Shown here: piece after piece, positions 9,964-18,958 of the stretch | How the letters are laid out: each line of letters begins with the position of its first letter | Numbering within the stretch: position 1 is the stretch's first letter | Assembly: GCA_964350435.1 (NCBI GenBank) | Contig: CAYGJS010000007.1 | Coordinates: 24,688 to 88,687, forward strand | Origin: TMED27 sp964350435 | GTDB lineage: Bacteria; Pseudomonadota; Alphaproteobacteria; Micavibrionales; Micavibrionaceae | Direction of reading: 5' to 3' | DNA length: 64,000 nt | The notes under the pieces: generated by a model | Told to the model about the DNA's origin: nothing | What the model saw: only the letters and a program-made list of their open reading frames with translations | Databases searched by the model: none | Position numbers and translations under genes: made by a program

Positions 9964-10062
9964 GATAGCCCCGTTCAGGTTGACGCCTGCAGTGCTGGAA
10001 ATTCAGCCAAGACGGTACCGACATCGCATTTGGGGGCGGCAAATGCCAGCGGGGCCCGGTAC
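9964..10062 (-). promoter_or_regulatory. structured mRNA leader upstream of the TerC gene
   Basis: On the minus strand a GTACCG/CGGTAC stem (10057-10062 with 10015-10020) encloses a GCATTT/AAATGC hairpin (10026-10046). GCCCCG at 10050-10055 is perfectly complementary to CGGGGC at 9968-9973, which overlaps the ribosome site. Alternative pairing could therefore open or close translation. The hallmark sequences of the yybP-ykoY manganese riboswitch, which often precedes terC genes, are not seen. Confidence 0.4.
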
Positions 10063-10127
10063 ACTTTAAACATACGCCTTTTCACAAACGCCCAAAATCT
10101 AATCTTTTACGAACGGCAAACGCCCAT

Positions 10128-10155
10128 AAAAAAGGCCGCATGTCGCGCGGCCTTT
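10128..10155 (-). terminator. Rho-independent terminator of serA
   Basis: Read on the minus strand: a GC-rich stem GCGGCC/GGCCGC flanked by A and T runs, a 7-base loop, then TTTTTT. It begins about 20 bases after the serA stop codon. Confidence 0.9.
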
Positions 10156-10175
10156 AATCTCGAATTTTACCGCTT

Positions 10176-11759
10176 TTAAAAGCTCAACCGCTTCGCCGAT
10201 GTAATTTGTCTTTGCGCTTTAATTTTCTCAAACACCGCATCACTTACGGGCGCATCCAGCGCAACAATACAAATCGCGCCCGAACTCGCATCTTTTCGCC
10301 CGAGCCTGAAATCAGCGATATTCAGACCTTCCTGCCCCAGCAAGGTTCCAAGTTCACCAATCATACCGGGCTGATCATTATTGCGGATAAACACCATGTT
10401 TGGTGACAGCGCAAACTCAATCGGCACACCTTCCACATTCACAATGCGCGGCTCTTTGCCTGTAAACAACGTGCCTGTCACATTGCGCGTACGCTCTTCA
10501 GAAGTCACAATCACATTGATCATCGAGCGCCAGTTTTTCTGCTCATCATTATAGCTTTGCTTCAGTTCAATCCCGCGGCTTTGCGCAATCTGCATCGCAT
10601 TCACCATATTCACACTGTCCATTTGCTGCCCCAAAAGCGTCGCCAGCAATGTCGAGGTAATCGGATCTGTATTCACATCTGTGATTGTCCCCTCATATTC
10701 AATCTCGATTTTCTTCACAGCCGTATTGCTAATCTGCCCAGCAAAACTGCCCAAATGCTCGGCCAATTTTAAATAAGGCTTCAAACGCGGCGCATCTTCC
10801 GCCGAAATAGACGCCATATTCAGCGCATTCGTCACTGCGCCATTGAGCAAATAATCAGACATTTGCTCGGCCACTTGAATAGCCACATTCACTTGCGCTT
10901 CCGTAGTTGCCGCGCCCAAATGCGGCGTACATACGACATTCTCATAGCCGAATAAAGCATTCTCGGTCGCAGGCTCCTCTTCGAATACATCCAGCGCCGC
11001 GCCCGCAACCTTGCCACTATCCAGCGCGTCTTTGAGATCAGCCTCATTGATAATCCCGCCGCGCGCGCAGTTGATAATGCGCACGCCGTCTTTCATCTTG
11101 GCGATCGAATCTTTATTGATCAAATTGGTGGTTTTCTCATTTTTCGGCACATGGATCGTGATGAAATCAGCCTCAGCCAAAAGCACATCCAGCTCAACTT
11201 TTTTCACACCCAATTCATCCGCGCGCTCTTCGGTCAAAAACGGGTCAAACGCAATCACATTCATCTGCAGACCAACGCCGCGGCTCGCCGCAATCCCGCC
11301 AATATTCCCGCATCCAATAACGCCGAGCGTCTTGTTATAAAGCTCGGTCCCCATAAATTTCTTCTTCTCCCACTTGCCGGCATGCGTGCTTTCATTGGCT
11401 TGCGGAATTTGCCGCGCCAGCGCAAACATCATCGCAATCGCATGCTCCGCCGTGGTAATGGAATTGCCAAACGGCGTGTTCATGACTACAACGCCAGCTT
11501 CCGTCGCTGTCGGGATATCGATGTTATCAACGCCAATACCTGCGCGGCCAATGACTTTCAGCTTGCTGCCCGCCGCCATAACCTCAGCTGTGACCTTGGT
11601 TTCGCTGCGCACCGCAAGGCCGTCATACTGGTCGATAACCTTGAGCAGCTCATCGGCGCTCATACCCGGCTTGTAATCAACAGCGCAACCATTCTTCTCA
11701 AAAATTTCTACTGACAGGGGATCCAGCTTATCGCTGATAAGGACTTGAGGCTTCGACAT
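10176..11759 (-). CDS. serA: D-3-phosphoglycerate dehydrogenase
   Basis: 527 residues, the long three-part form. It oxidises 3-phosphoglycerate with NAD, the first step of serine synthesis. The substrate and Rossmann domains fill residues 1-310: nucleotide loop GVIGCGNIGG, active-site Arg in NCARGGIINE, acidic residue in VFEEEP, catalytic His in TPHLGAATTEA. An intervening domain (about 315-450) and an ACT domain (about 455-527, NDQPGMIGELG) follow; these usually mediate serine feedback. Two ATGs lie in tandem; the second at 11759 is better spaced (6 bases) from AGGAG than the first at 11762. serC lies upstream on the same strand but is separated by an opposite-strand gene. Confidence 0.96.
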   Translation of the reverse strand: MSKPQVLISDKLDPLSVEIFEKNGCAVDYKPGMSADELLKVIDQYDGLAVRSETKVTAEVMAAGSKLKVIGRAGIGVDNIDIPTATEAGVVVMNTPFGNSITTAEHAIAMMFALARQIPQANESTHAGKWEKKKFMGTELYNKTLGVIGCGNIGGIAASRGVGLQMNVIAFDPFLTEERADELGVKKVELDVLLAEADFITIHVPKNEKTTNLINKDSIAKMKDGVRIINCARGGIINEADLKDALDSGKVAGAALDVFEEEPATENALFGYENVVCTPHLGAATTEAQVNVAIQVAEQMSDYLLNGAVTNALNMASISAEDAPRLKPYLKLAEHLGSFAGQISNTAVKKIEIEYEGTITDVNTDPITSTLLATLLGQQMDSVNMVNAMQIAQSRGIELKQSYNDEQKNWRSMINVIVTSEERTRNVTGTLFTGKEPRIVNVEGVPIEFALSPNMVFIRNNDQPGMIGELGTLLGQEGLNIADFRLGRKDASSGAICIVALDAPVSDAVFEKIKAQRQITSAKRLSF

Positions 11760-11836
11760 CATTTTCTCCTAATTTTGTCTTGTTTAGGTAAACAGGCTTA
11801 AAGCAATATCATGTCCATATGGGAAGTAAAGAGGCA

Positions 11837-11902
11837 AAAGTAGACCCGCATTTCGGACTAAGTCCACTTTTTTTGATTTTGGAAAAAAGTTAGTCCACTT
11901 TT
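11837..11902. repeat. repeated AGTCCACTTTT motifs upstream of serA
   Basis: AGTCCACTTTT occurs at 11861-11871 and again at 11892-11902 (period 31). An inverted near-copy AAAAGTAGAC lies at 11837-11846, and GGACT/AGTCC form a small palindrome at 11855-11865. The block lies between serA and the divergent unknown gene. It could be an operator array or the scar of an insertion; no match to a known site is recognised. Confidence 0.5.
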
Positions 11903-12031
11903 CTGCCCAAATGGTCGATGATAAGCCATTATAGGAATAAATTCATATTATTGCAAGATGGCAAATATTTATTGACATATTAGAAGATGAACTATAATTT
12001 CTCATAAATCCAAATAATAAGAGTAAATTAC

Positions 12032-13135
12032 ATGGCACATAACGAGTTTGATATTGGTAGCTTAGTTGCGATCGAATTTAGAACAGCGGTATTCTACACT
12101 GCCGACAGACAAACACGGTCCCAATTATATAAAACTGCCATAGATGCGCTAGAAAATACGCGCGCATCAAAATTGGAAAGCAGTAAAAAAACCTTCTCAT
12201 CTATGCTAGCCGGCAACCCTAGCCTAACTGATAGTCAAAAATCACTTGTAGTGGCAATATGCCTTCACACCTCAGAAGAATATGAAAAATGGTGGGAAGA
12301 GCGAAAAGCGGAAGAGCGAGCAATCACGAAAGCAAGGTCCGCATACAAACAAACAAAAGCGCCAGAACGTGCCATCACACAAACTTCTAATGATAACAGT
12401 TTACATGGTGGTTCTGGTTACACAGGAAAACTTCCGCGAGGCTTTGCCGCGCCCGCAGGCTCTGAATCGTATCGATCAGACGACGAACAACGTCTAGGAA
12501 AAACGCATTGGGTAAAAGCAGTAACAGCCGCCGGATTAGGAGCAGGCCATTCTCTCGGTGAGCTATCAGGCTCTAAACAGGCCAAATCATATCCAGCAGT
12601 CATTCCCCTTGAAGAATTGTATATAATGAGAAAAGATGGCTTATTAAATTTAATGGATAAAGCCACCAACCCAGCAAATCTGCTAAGAGCAATGCTGGCT
12701 TACTATCGTCTTCCTATGATCATGCAAATCGGTAACATTGGAAATATCAATTCAGCAAATCTCAATAATCCTGAAAATGTTACCACAATGAGCCAAATTG
12801 ACGCTGTGTATCAGCACATGAAAAGAATAGATGACCATAAAATACTCACACCTGAACGAGCAATGCGCTTTTTAGTCTTATGTAATGATGTAATTTCAAA
12901 AACTAAAATTAAAGAGCCAAGAACCAGAGATGCTATTGTCCTAAGGACTTATGAAGAAAAGAGCCGTGATTTAATGACGGCAGCAACCGAAATAAAAGAC
13001 CAATTAATGGATGCATCTCGCATGTCCGGAATAACAGAAAACGATATGCGCCTTCGAATTGACTCTGATAAAAGACGACACTTGGCAGATCACGTAGACA
13101 AAAACCAAAAAATACCCAAGATAAACGAACCTTAA
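12032..13135 (+). CDS. unrecognised protein inserted between serC and serA
   Basis: 367 residues with no family I recognise. The N-terminal 110 residues look helical and charged (EEYEKWWEERKAEER). A low-complexity Gly/Ser segment follows at about 120-180, then a mixed helical C-terminal half rich in Met, Asp and Arg. No signal peptide; a short GLGAGHSLG stretch is too polar for a membrane helix. The gene and the region before it are more AT-rich than serA and serC. It interrupts genes that are usually adjacent and runs opposite to them, with its stop only 11 bases from the serC stop. This suggests late insertion. Confidence 0.7.
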   Translation: MAHNEFDIGSLVAIEFRTAVFYTADRQTRSQLYKTAIDALENTRASKLESSKKTFSSMLAGNPSLTDSQKSLVVAICLHTSEEYEKWWEERKAEERAITKARSAYKQTKAPERAITQTSNDNSLHGGSGYTGKLPRGFAAPAGSESYRSDDEQRLGKTHWVKAVTAAGLGAGHSLGELSGSKQAKSYPAVIPLEELYIMRKDGLLNLMDKATNPANLLRAMLAYYRLPMIMQIGNIGNINSANLNNPENVTTMSQIDAVYQHMKRIDDHKILTPERAMRFLVLCNDVISKTKIKEPRTRDAIVLRTYEEKSRDLMTAATEIKDQLMDASRMSGITENDMRLRIDSDKRRHLADHVDKNQKIPKINEP

Positions 13136-13146
13136 AACAGTTTAGC

Positions 13147-14316
13147 CTAAGCCGCCTTGGACGCCGCCTGCGCTTTGGCCACTTCAAATGCCCACTCAAC
13201 CCAGGGACAAAGAGCCTCGACATCGCCGCCCTGAACGGTCGCGCCGCACCAGATCCGAAGTCCCGCAGGCGCGTCGCGATATCCTGCGATATCGTAACCT
13301 GCGTGCTCGTCTTCCAGCAATTTACACATCGCCTTGATAAACGCGCTTTGATCATCTTCGGATTGCGCGGTGAACCAATCATCGGTAATTTTCAAACATA
13401 CAGATGTGCGTGAACGAATAGCGGTATCCTCTGCCAAAAATTCAATCCAGGAAGTTCTGGCGACCCAGTTTTCAATCGCCTTGGTGTTTTCTTCCGCCCG
13501 CGCAATCGTTGTCCGAAGACCGCCAATATTTTCAACCCAGCCCAGCGCGTCCAAACAATCCGCAACCGCCAGCATAGAGGGCGTATTAATCGTCGCGCCC
13601 GTAAAGATATCGGCGTTTAATTTGCCTTTTTTGGTCATACGGAAAATCTTCGGCAATGGGCGCGGCGGAGTATAATTCTCAAGCCGCTCCACCGCGCGCG
13701 GGGACAATACAAGCATCCCGTGCGCCGCTTCACCGCCCAGAACCTTTTGCCAAGACCATGTCACTACATCCAGCTTGTCCCACGGCAGATCATAGGCAAA
13801 CACCGCCGAAGTCGCATCACACAGCGTCAAACCTTCGCGATCCTTTGAAATCCAATCTCCATTCGGCACCCGCACGCCCGATGTTGTGCCGTTCCATGCA
13901 AACACAATGTCATTGGCAGGGTCAGCCTTTGATAAATCAGGAAGCTTGCCGTAATCGGCCTGATAGGTATTCACATTTTCGAGCTTCAGCTCATTCGTGA
14001 TGTCCTTAAGCCAGTCACCGGAAAACGCTTCCCACGCAAACACATCAACGCCGCGCGCGCCCAGCAAAGACCACATCGCCATTTCAAACGCGCCCGTATC
14101 CGAAGCCGGAACAATCCCAACCACATAATTTTCAGGAATGCCCAAAATCGCTTTTTGCTTATCAATGCAATCTTTCAGCTGCTTTTTCAGCGGGCCAGCG
14201 CGGTGCGAACGCCCCAGCATCGCATGGCTGAGATTCTCGAAACTCCACCCCGGACGTTTGGCACAGGGTCCAGAAGAAAAACACGGATTTTTAGGCTTAA
14301 CACTGGGCTTTTGCAT
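13147..14316 (-). CDS. serC: phosphoserine aminotransferase
   Basis: 389 residues, of the alphaproteobacterial SerC type. It converts 3-phosphohydroxypyruvate and glutamate to phosphoserine, the second step of serine synthesis. The N-terminus has FSSGPCAKRPGW and a second substrate-binding stretch LGRSHR. The PLP-lysine lies in WSWQKVLGGEAAHG near residue 195, and the phosphate-contact region near FTGATINTPS. Start ATG at 14316 follows AAAGGA. serB is divergent, 118 bases away, so the three serine-pathway genes sit together. A TATAGT box about 20 bases before the start may be its -10 element. Confidence 0.96.
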   Translation of the reverse strand: MQKPSVKPKNPCFSSGPCAKRPGWSFENLSHAMLGRSHRAGPLKKQLKDCIDKQKAILGIPENYVVGIVPASDTGAFEMAMWSLLGARGVDVFAWEAFSGDWLKDITNELKLENVNTYQADYGKLPDLSKADPANDIVFAWNGTTSGVRVPNGDWISKDREGLTLCDATSAVFAYDLPWDKLDVVTWSWQKVLGGEAAHGMLVLSPRAVERLENYTPPRPLPKIFRMTKKGKLNADIFTGATINTPSMLAVADCLDALGWVENIGGLRTTIARAEENTKAIENWVARTSWIEFLAEDTAIRSRTSVCLKITDDWFTAQSEDDQSAFIKAMCKLLEDEHAGYDIAGYRDAPAGLRIWCGATVQGGDVEALCPWVEWAFEVAKAQAASKAA

Positions 14317-14434
14317 TGTCTTTAAGGTCCTTTACTATACACTGATAGCGATATGAAATTCTACTCTCGCTGTCCAGCCCCTAAATGCGCGAACACTTAA
14401 AAATAACAAGAAAACCGAACATAAGGCCAAATCC

Positions 14435-15352
14435 ATGAGCGTCGTTCTCACTCTGGTAGCATCCACCCCTGAAATCCCGGTCACACAGAACATCATCAAT
14501 GATATTCGCAAAATCATCGCTCAATATGATGTCATGCCAACCTGCGCGGCCATATGGCTGGAAAAAGATATCGCCGCCGATATAGGCATTACCGGTCACG
14601 GAAATCGGGATATGATCGACCATCTCCATGATTATCTACAAAAATCCAAAATCGATGTTTTCCTCACCAATATCGAAAACCGCCGCAAAAAACTGATGAT
14701 TGCCGATATGGATTCCACCATCATCCATGGCGAAACACTGGACGATCTGGCCGAGCACGCCGGAATCAAAGACCGTATCGCCGAAATCACCACTCGCGCC
14801 ATGAATGGGGAACTGGATTTCCACCAGGCCATTGATGAACGCGTTAAACTGCTGGAAGGTTTGAGCACACAAGCACTGAAAGACACACTCACAAACATGA
14901 AAACCAACCCCGGCGCACGCACATTCGTCAAAACGATGCGCGAAAACAGCGCGATTTGTGTTCTCGTCTCCGGCGGTTTCACAGTCTTCACAAATCCGGT
15001 TGCCCAATCACTGGAATTCAACAACGACCATGGCAATGTGCTGGAGATCGAGAATGATAAACTGACAGGCAAGGTCAAGCCGCCAATTCTTGATAAAAAT
15101 TCAAAAGTGCATTTTCTAAAAAACTATCTCAACCAGCATAATTTCAAACCAGCACAATCCCTGGCGATTGGCGACGGTGCCAATGATCTGCCGATGCTGC
15201 AGGAAGCAGGGCTGGGCATCGGCTACCGCCCCAAAGAAACCGTGCGCAAGGGCGTGACCAATTCCATCCTGCATGGCGACCTCACCGCCGCGCTGTATGC
15301 GCAAGGATATCTCGGCGCAGACTTTTTCCGTATTAACGAAACGAAACTTTAA
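14435..15352 (+). CDS. serB: phosphoserine phosphatase
   Basis: 305 residues. It removes phosphate from phosphoserine, the last step of serine synthesis. The first 80 residues are a small ACT-like region. The HAD phosphatase follows: nucleophile motif DMDST near residue 92, the Ser of VLVSGGF near 178, Lys in the KVHFLKNY region, and GDGANDLPML near 250 for magnesium. The four HAD motifs are intact. It diverges from serC, completing a serA-serC-serB neighbourhood. The start ATG at 14435 has only a weak ribosome site. Confidence 0.95.
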   Translation: MSVVLTLVASTPEIPVTQNIINDIRKIIAQYDVMPTCAAIWLEKDIAADIGITGHGNRDMIDHLHDYLQKSKIDVFLTNIENRRKKLMIADMDSTIIHGETLDDLAEHAGIKDRIAEITTRAMNGELDFHQAIDERVKLLEGLSTQALKDTLTNMKTNPGARTFVKTMRENSAICVLVSGGFTVFTNPVAQSLEFNNDHGNVLEIENDKLTGKVKPPILDKNSKVHFLKNYLNQHNFKPAQSLAIGDGANDLPMLQEAGLGIGYRPKETVRKGVTNSILHGDLTAALYAQGYLGADFFRINETKL

Positions 15353-15442
15353 CACTCTAGAGGTATCATCATCCTTAAGGTATACTTATTTCGGCTGCGT
15401 AATTTCATCTTTTACAATCAACAACAAGAAGAGCGTTCATAA

Positions 15443-16396
15443 ATGACACAGTGGTCTTATGCCGTTACAGACGAAGAGCTTGAGGATCTGATCAATAATT
15501 ATTGTACAGACTTCACAGCCCTTGAGCGCCTTGGCCGCTATAGCCCGATTACCGGGCGCGAAAAAGAAGTCGACGAAACCGTACTCATCCTGCTGCAACG
15601 TGGCCGAAAAAACGCTGTGCTTCTCGCCCCCGCAGGGGTTGGTAAAACCGCAATGGTGGTCGCGCTCGCGCAAAAAATCAACAGCAACGAAGTCCCGGAC
15701 TATCTCCTGGATGCCCGCGTAATCGAGATCGAGCTCTCACGCATGGCCGCCGGCACCTCCGGTCCCGCCGAATTTCAGGAGCGTTTTATCCCCCTTTGTA
15801 AGGGCGTAGCCGAACGGTATCACGACCCCGAAAAGCCCAGGATCATTATGTTCATCGACGAGATGCACCAGATTATGCCAAACTGTGCAGGCTCATCCTA
15901 TTCCGGATTATCCGATGTAATGAAACCCTATCTGACCGCGGGTGACTTGATGATGATCGGAGCAACCACATTAGATGAATTCCGAATGTATGTCGCCGAA
16001 GATCCCGCGCTTGAGCGGCGTTTTCAAAAAGTTTTCCTGAGCGTCCCCAATACCATCGAAACCTATAACATTTTAAAAGCTTTGCGCCCCAGCCATGAAA
16101 AACATCACAGCGTGCGGATATCCAACAACAACCTGATGACCATTGTCCATCTGACCAACGAACATATGCGCCGCCGCAACAACCCGGATAAATCGATCAT
16201 CACCATGGATGCGGCGATGGCCTACCACGTTAAAACCCATGGCCGCGATACGGATGTCACGCTGGAATCCATTTACTACATGGTCGGCCGTGAAACGGGT
16301 TTGAACAAGCAGGCCCTGCATGACGAAAAGAAAATCCAGCGGATTATGAAGCAAGTCATGGAAATCGAAGAAGAAGGTAACATTTACCACATTTAA
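15443..16396 (+). CDS. stand-alone AAA+ ATPase resembling the first ATPase domain of ClpA/ClpB
   Basis: 317 residues containing one AAA+ module. It matches the D1 domain of Clp/Hsp100 unfoldases: Walker A APAGVGKTA near residue 60, Walker B IIMFIDEMHQI near 138, sensor GATTLDEF near 175, and arginine-finger motif ALERRF near 194, followed by a small helical lid. Missing are the Clp N-domain, the coiled-coil middle domain and the second ATPase domain, so it is not a truncated ClpB by frameshift; the ends look natural. It should be an active ATPase working on protein substrates or complexes, but partners are unknown. Follows serB by 90 bases, ribosome site AAGAAGAG. Confidence 0.85.
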   Translation: MTQWSYAVTDEELEDLINNYCTDFTALERLGRYSPITGREKEVDETVLILLQRGRKNAVLLAPAGVGKTAMVVALAQKINSNEVPDYLLDARVIEIELSRMAAGTSGPAEFQERFIPLCKGVAERYHDPEKPRIIMFIDEMHQIMPNCAGSSYSGLSDVMKPYLTAGDLMMIGATTLDEFRMYVAEDPALERRFQKVFLSVPNTIETYNILKALRPSHEKHHSVRISNNNLMTIVHLTNEHMRRRNNPDKSIITMDAAMAYHVKTHGRDTDVTLESIYYMVGRETGLNKQALHDEKKIQRIMKQVMEIEEEGNIYHI

Positions 16397-16402
16397 GGCG
16401 CG

Positions 16403-17431
16403 TTATTTCTCCGCCCGAAACACCTTAAACCCGCTGGCATGCGCGACTTCTTTATATTTAAAAAACATCTCCGATAACGCCGCCTCATAAGGCAAATGCG
16501 TGTTCGCCACCATCCACAGCGTCCCACGCGGGCGCAAAGCCGCATGAGCGCTCACGATAAAGTCGCGACCAATCCCGCTATCCGCGCTCTTGCCCTCATG
16601 AAACGGCGGGTTCATCAACACCACATCGAACCGCGCCTTATAAGGGCAAGCAGTCAAATCCTGCCAGTCAAATACTGCGCCCTCAACGCCATTTAAATTT
16701 TGCCGGCACATCGCCAGCGCCCGCGCATCCGCATCAATGCAGTGCAGCGATTTAACCTTGGGCATCCCCGAAAGCGGACGGCTCAAATATCCATAGCCAC
16801 AGCCGAAATCAGCAATATTGCCCTTAAACCCTTCCGGCACTTCGCGGCGCAAAATATCGAGCAAAAACGCCGAACCTTTATCAATTTTATCCCAGCCGTA
16901 AATCCCGGCTTGCGAAACAAATTCACCGCCCAAAATCTCTTGCGGGACACTGGCGGCGATCGCGGCGCGAATATTTAAAGCGTCCAGCGCAGACTGATCA
17001 ACCTCAGCCCACATCACCCGGGCTTTGTTTTTAGATTCACTCAACGCCCCTTCAAGCCCGAATTTCTTCAAAATCTTCGGCAGACGCGCTCCGCCCGCTT
17101 TATTATTTGCAGCAATTACCAAAAGTCCCCGCGCGCGAAGCCGCTCCAACCCCGCCGCAATTAAGCCTTCCGCTTCAATCTGGTTTTTCGGACAGAGGAT
17201 AAAGACACTGTCATACTCCTCCTGCTCGGGGATATCCTGAACACAATCAAACCCCGCCTGCAAAAGCTGCGCGGCATAGGGTTTAAAAACCTGATAGCAA
17301 ATCGGTCTGATCTGCCCCAGCATTGAATGCATCTGTGCATTCAAAAACAGGGGCCGACCCAGAATCTTCGAATCAATTCCGCCTGTATCAAGGGGATAAA
17401 ATAGGGTCTCTAATGCGCCGTCTTTGCTCAT
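16403..17431 (-). CDS. RsmC/RlmG-like 16S or 23S rRNA guanine methyltransferase
   Basis: 342 residues. The C-terminal half is a class I SAM-dependent methyltransferase: glycine-rich ADFGCGYGYLS near residue 210, then the catalytic NPPFHEG motif near 275, typical of N2-guanine methyltransferases of the RsmC/RlmG group. The N-terminal half is the degenerate methyltransferase-like domain found in the same group. The usual target of RsmC is G1207 of 16S rRNA; the exact target here is inferred. Its stop lies 7 bases from the stop of the convergent ATPase gene. Confidence 0.85.
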   Translation of the reverse strand: MSKDGALETLFYPLDTGGIDSKILGRPLFLNAQMHSMLGQIRPICYQVFKPYAAQLLQAGFDCVQDIPEQEEYDSVFILCPKNQIEAEGLIAAGLERLRARGLLVIAANNKAGGARLPKILKKFGLEGALSESKNKARVMWAEVDQSALDALNIRAAIAASVPQEILGGEFVSQAGIYGWDKIDKGSAFLLDILRREVPEGFKGNIADFGCGYGYLSRPLSGMPKVKSLHCIDADARALAMCRQNLNGVEGAVFDWQDLTACPYKARFDVVLMNPPFHEGKSADSGIGRDFIVSAHAALRPRGTLWMVANTHLPYEAALSEMFFKYKEVAHASGFKVFRAEK

Positions 17432-17525
17432 ATGCCCACATTACCGCGTCTTTTTTGCGATAGCGAGCGTTTAAAAAACAACACCTCTTGCGCCAAAGCC
17501 CCTTGCCCTATATCTATAAACCGCA

Positions 17526-18947
17526 ATGAAAGATATCACCCAAACCCCAAACAATAAACCTGCTGAGCCTCTTCCCTACGCGCATCGCGGAGATTTGACA
17601 AATGGGCCAATCAGCAAACACTTGACCCGCATGACCATCCCCATGATCTGGGGTCTGTTCGCCGTGATCGCCGTGCAGTTGGTCGATACCTATTTCATTT
17701 CCACCATAGGCGACACAGAAATTCTGGCCGGTTTCAGCTTCACCTTCCCCGTCACCATGATTATCTCGCATTTGGTCTTCGGCATTAACATCGCCCTGTC
17801 ATCCGTCACCGCGCGGCTGATCGGTGCAAAGAACATTCAAGACACCAAACGTGTTGTCCTGCATGGTATTATCCTCGCGGTCTGCCTGTCCAGCATCATC
17901 GCCTTTAGCACATTCATCGTCCTAAAACCGCTATTCTTTGCGATGGGCGCAGACGAAAAGACTTTCGCAGTCATTGCCGCCTATATGCCGCTCTGGCTGA
18001 TCAGTTCAATCATTCTGGCCATCCCAGTGAATGCAAATTCGGCCATGCGCGCCGCAGGAGACACCTTCATGCCTGCGCTTGTGATGACATCTATGGCGAT
18101 TGTGAACGCTATTCTGGATCCGATTCTGATCTTCGGATATTTCGGTGCCCCGGCTTTAGGCGTACAAGGCGCAGCCCTTGCCACGCTGATCGCCACTATA
18201 TTTTGCACCGGGATTGCCATGTATTTCGTGATTTGTAAAAAAGACATGATCGCCTTAGACAGTCTGCATCTCGACAAATTCAAAGACTCTTTTAAACGCC
18301 TTGTGGTCATTGCTATTCCCGCCGGAATTGGCAATATCATCGTGCCGATCACCAGCGCGATTATTCTCGCCATACTCGCCAGTTACGGCAGCGAAGCCGT
18401 CGCCGCATACGGCGTCGTCAGCCGCATTGAAGCGATCTCCCTCATATTGGTCTTGGCACTGTCTTTAGGCATGGCACCGATTGTCGGCCAAAACTGGGGG
18501 GCAGGCAATTATGAACGCGTGCATGAAGCCATCAGTCTTGCCATCCTCGTCAATTTTATCTGGTCAATTCTGGTCGCGATCATCCTGGGCATATTCGCCA
18601 GCACAATCGCCGGAGCCTTCTCAAACGACCCACTCGTCTTGCATTACTGCGTTTTCTTCTTCTGGGTTGTCCCGCTTTCCTATGGTTTCGGTAATCTGGT
18701 ATTCGGCTGGGGCAGCGCGTTTAACGCCATGGGCATGCCACAAACAGCCTTCGCCCTGATTTTCACCAAAGCGATCCTCATCACCCTTCCGGCCGTTTTC
18801 ATCGGCGGCTGGCTTTATGGAGTAGAAGGAATTTTTGTCTCCATCGCCTTGACCAACCTTACGGCCGGAATCATCATCCACATTCTCAGCGCCCGCATCT
18901 GCAAAAAACATGAAAAACAGCAAGCAAGCGCGTTAGCCAGGCTCTAA
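17526..18947 (+). CDS. MATE family multidrug/sodium efflux transporter
   Basis: 473 residues with about twelve membrane helices in two similar six-helix halves, the MATE arrangement. Typical stretches are TIPMIWGLFAV in helix 1, MRAAGDT after helix 5, and the matching region GWGSAFNAMGMPQ in the second half. Members export cationic drugs or metabolites in exchange for sodium or protons; substrate unknown. The cytoplasmic start contains a short polar segment rich in Pro and His. The ATG at 17526 is near the upstream divergent methyltransferase gene (95 bases apart). Confidence 0.93.
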   Translation: MKDITQTPNNKPAEPLPYAHRGDLTNGPISKHLTRMTIPMIWGLFAVIAVQLVDTYFISTIGDTEILAGFSFTFPVTMIISHLVFGINIALSSVTARLIGAKNIQDTKRVVLHGIILAVCLSSIIAFSTFIVLKPLFFAMGADEKTFAVIAAYMPLWLISSIILAIPVNANSAMRAAGDTFMPALVMTSMAIVNAILDPILIFGYFGAPALGVQGAALATLIATIFCTGIAMYFVICKKDMIALDSLHLDKFKDSFKRLVVIAIPAGIGNIIVPITSAIILAILASYGSEAVAAYGVVSRIEAISLILVLALSLGMAPIVGQNWGAGNYERVHEAISLAILVNFIWSILVAIILGIFASTIAGAFSNDPLVLHYCVFFFWVVPLSYGFGNLVFGWGSAFNAMGMPQTAFALIFTKAILITLPAVFIGGWLYGVEGIFVSIALTNLTAGIIIHILSARICKKHEKQQASALARL

Positions 18948-18958
18948 ACGACTGAAGC

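Noticed and set aside
9964..10062. yybP-ykoY manganese riboswitch before the TerC gene
   Set aside because: The conserved GGGGAGTAG and CTACGG segments are not present, so I list only a structured leader.
9955..10179. Plus-strand open frame across the TerC leader
   Set aside because: It covers the structured leader and the serA terminator; the peptide is without known features.
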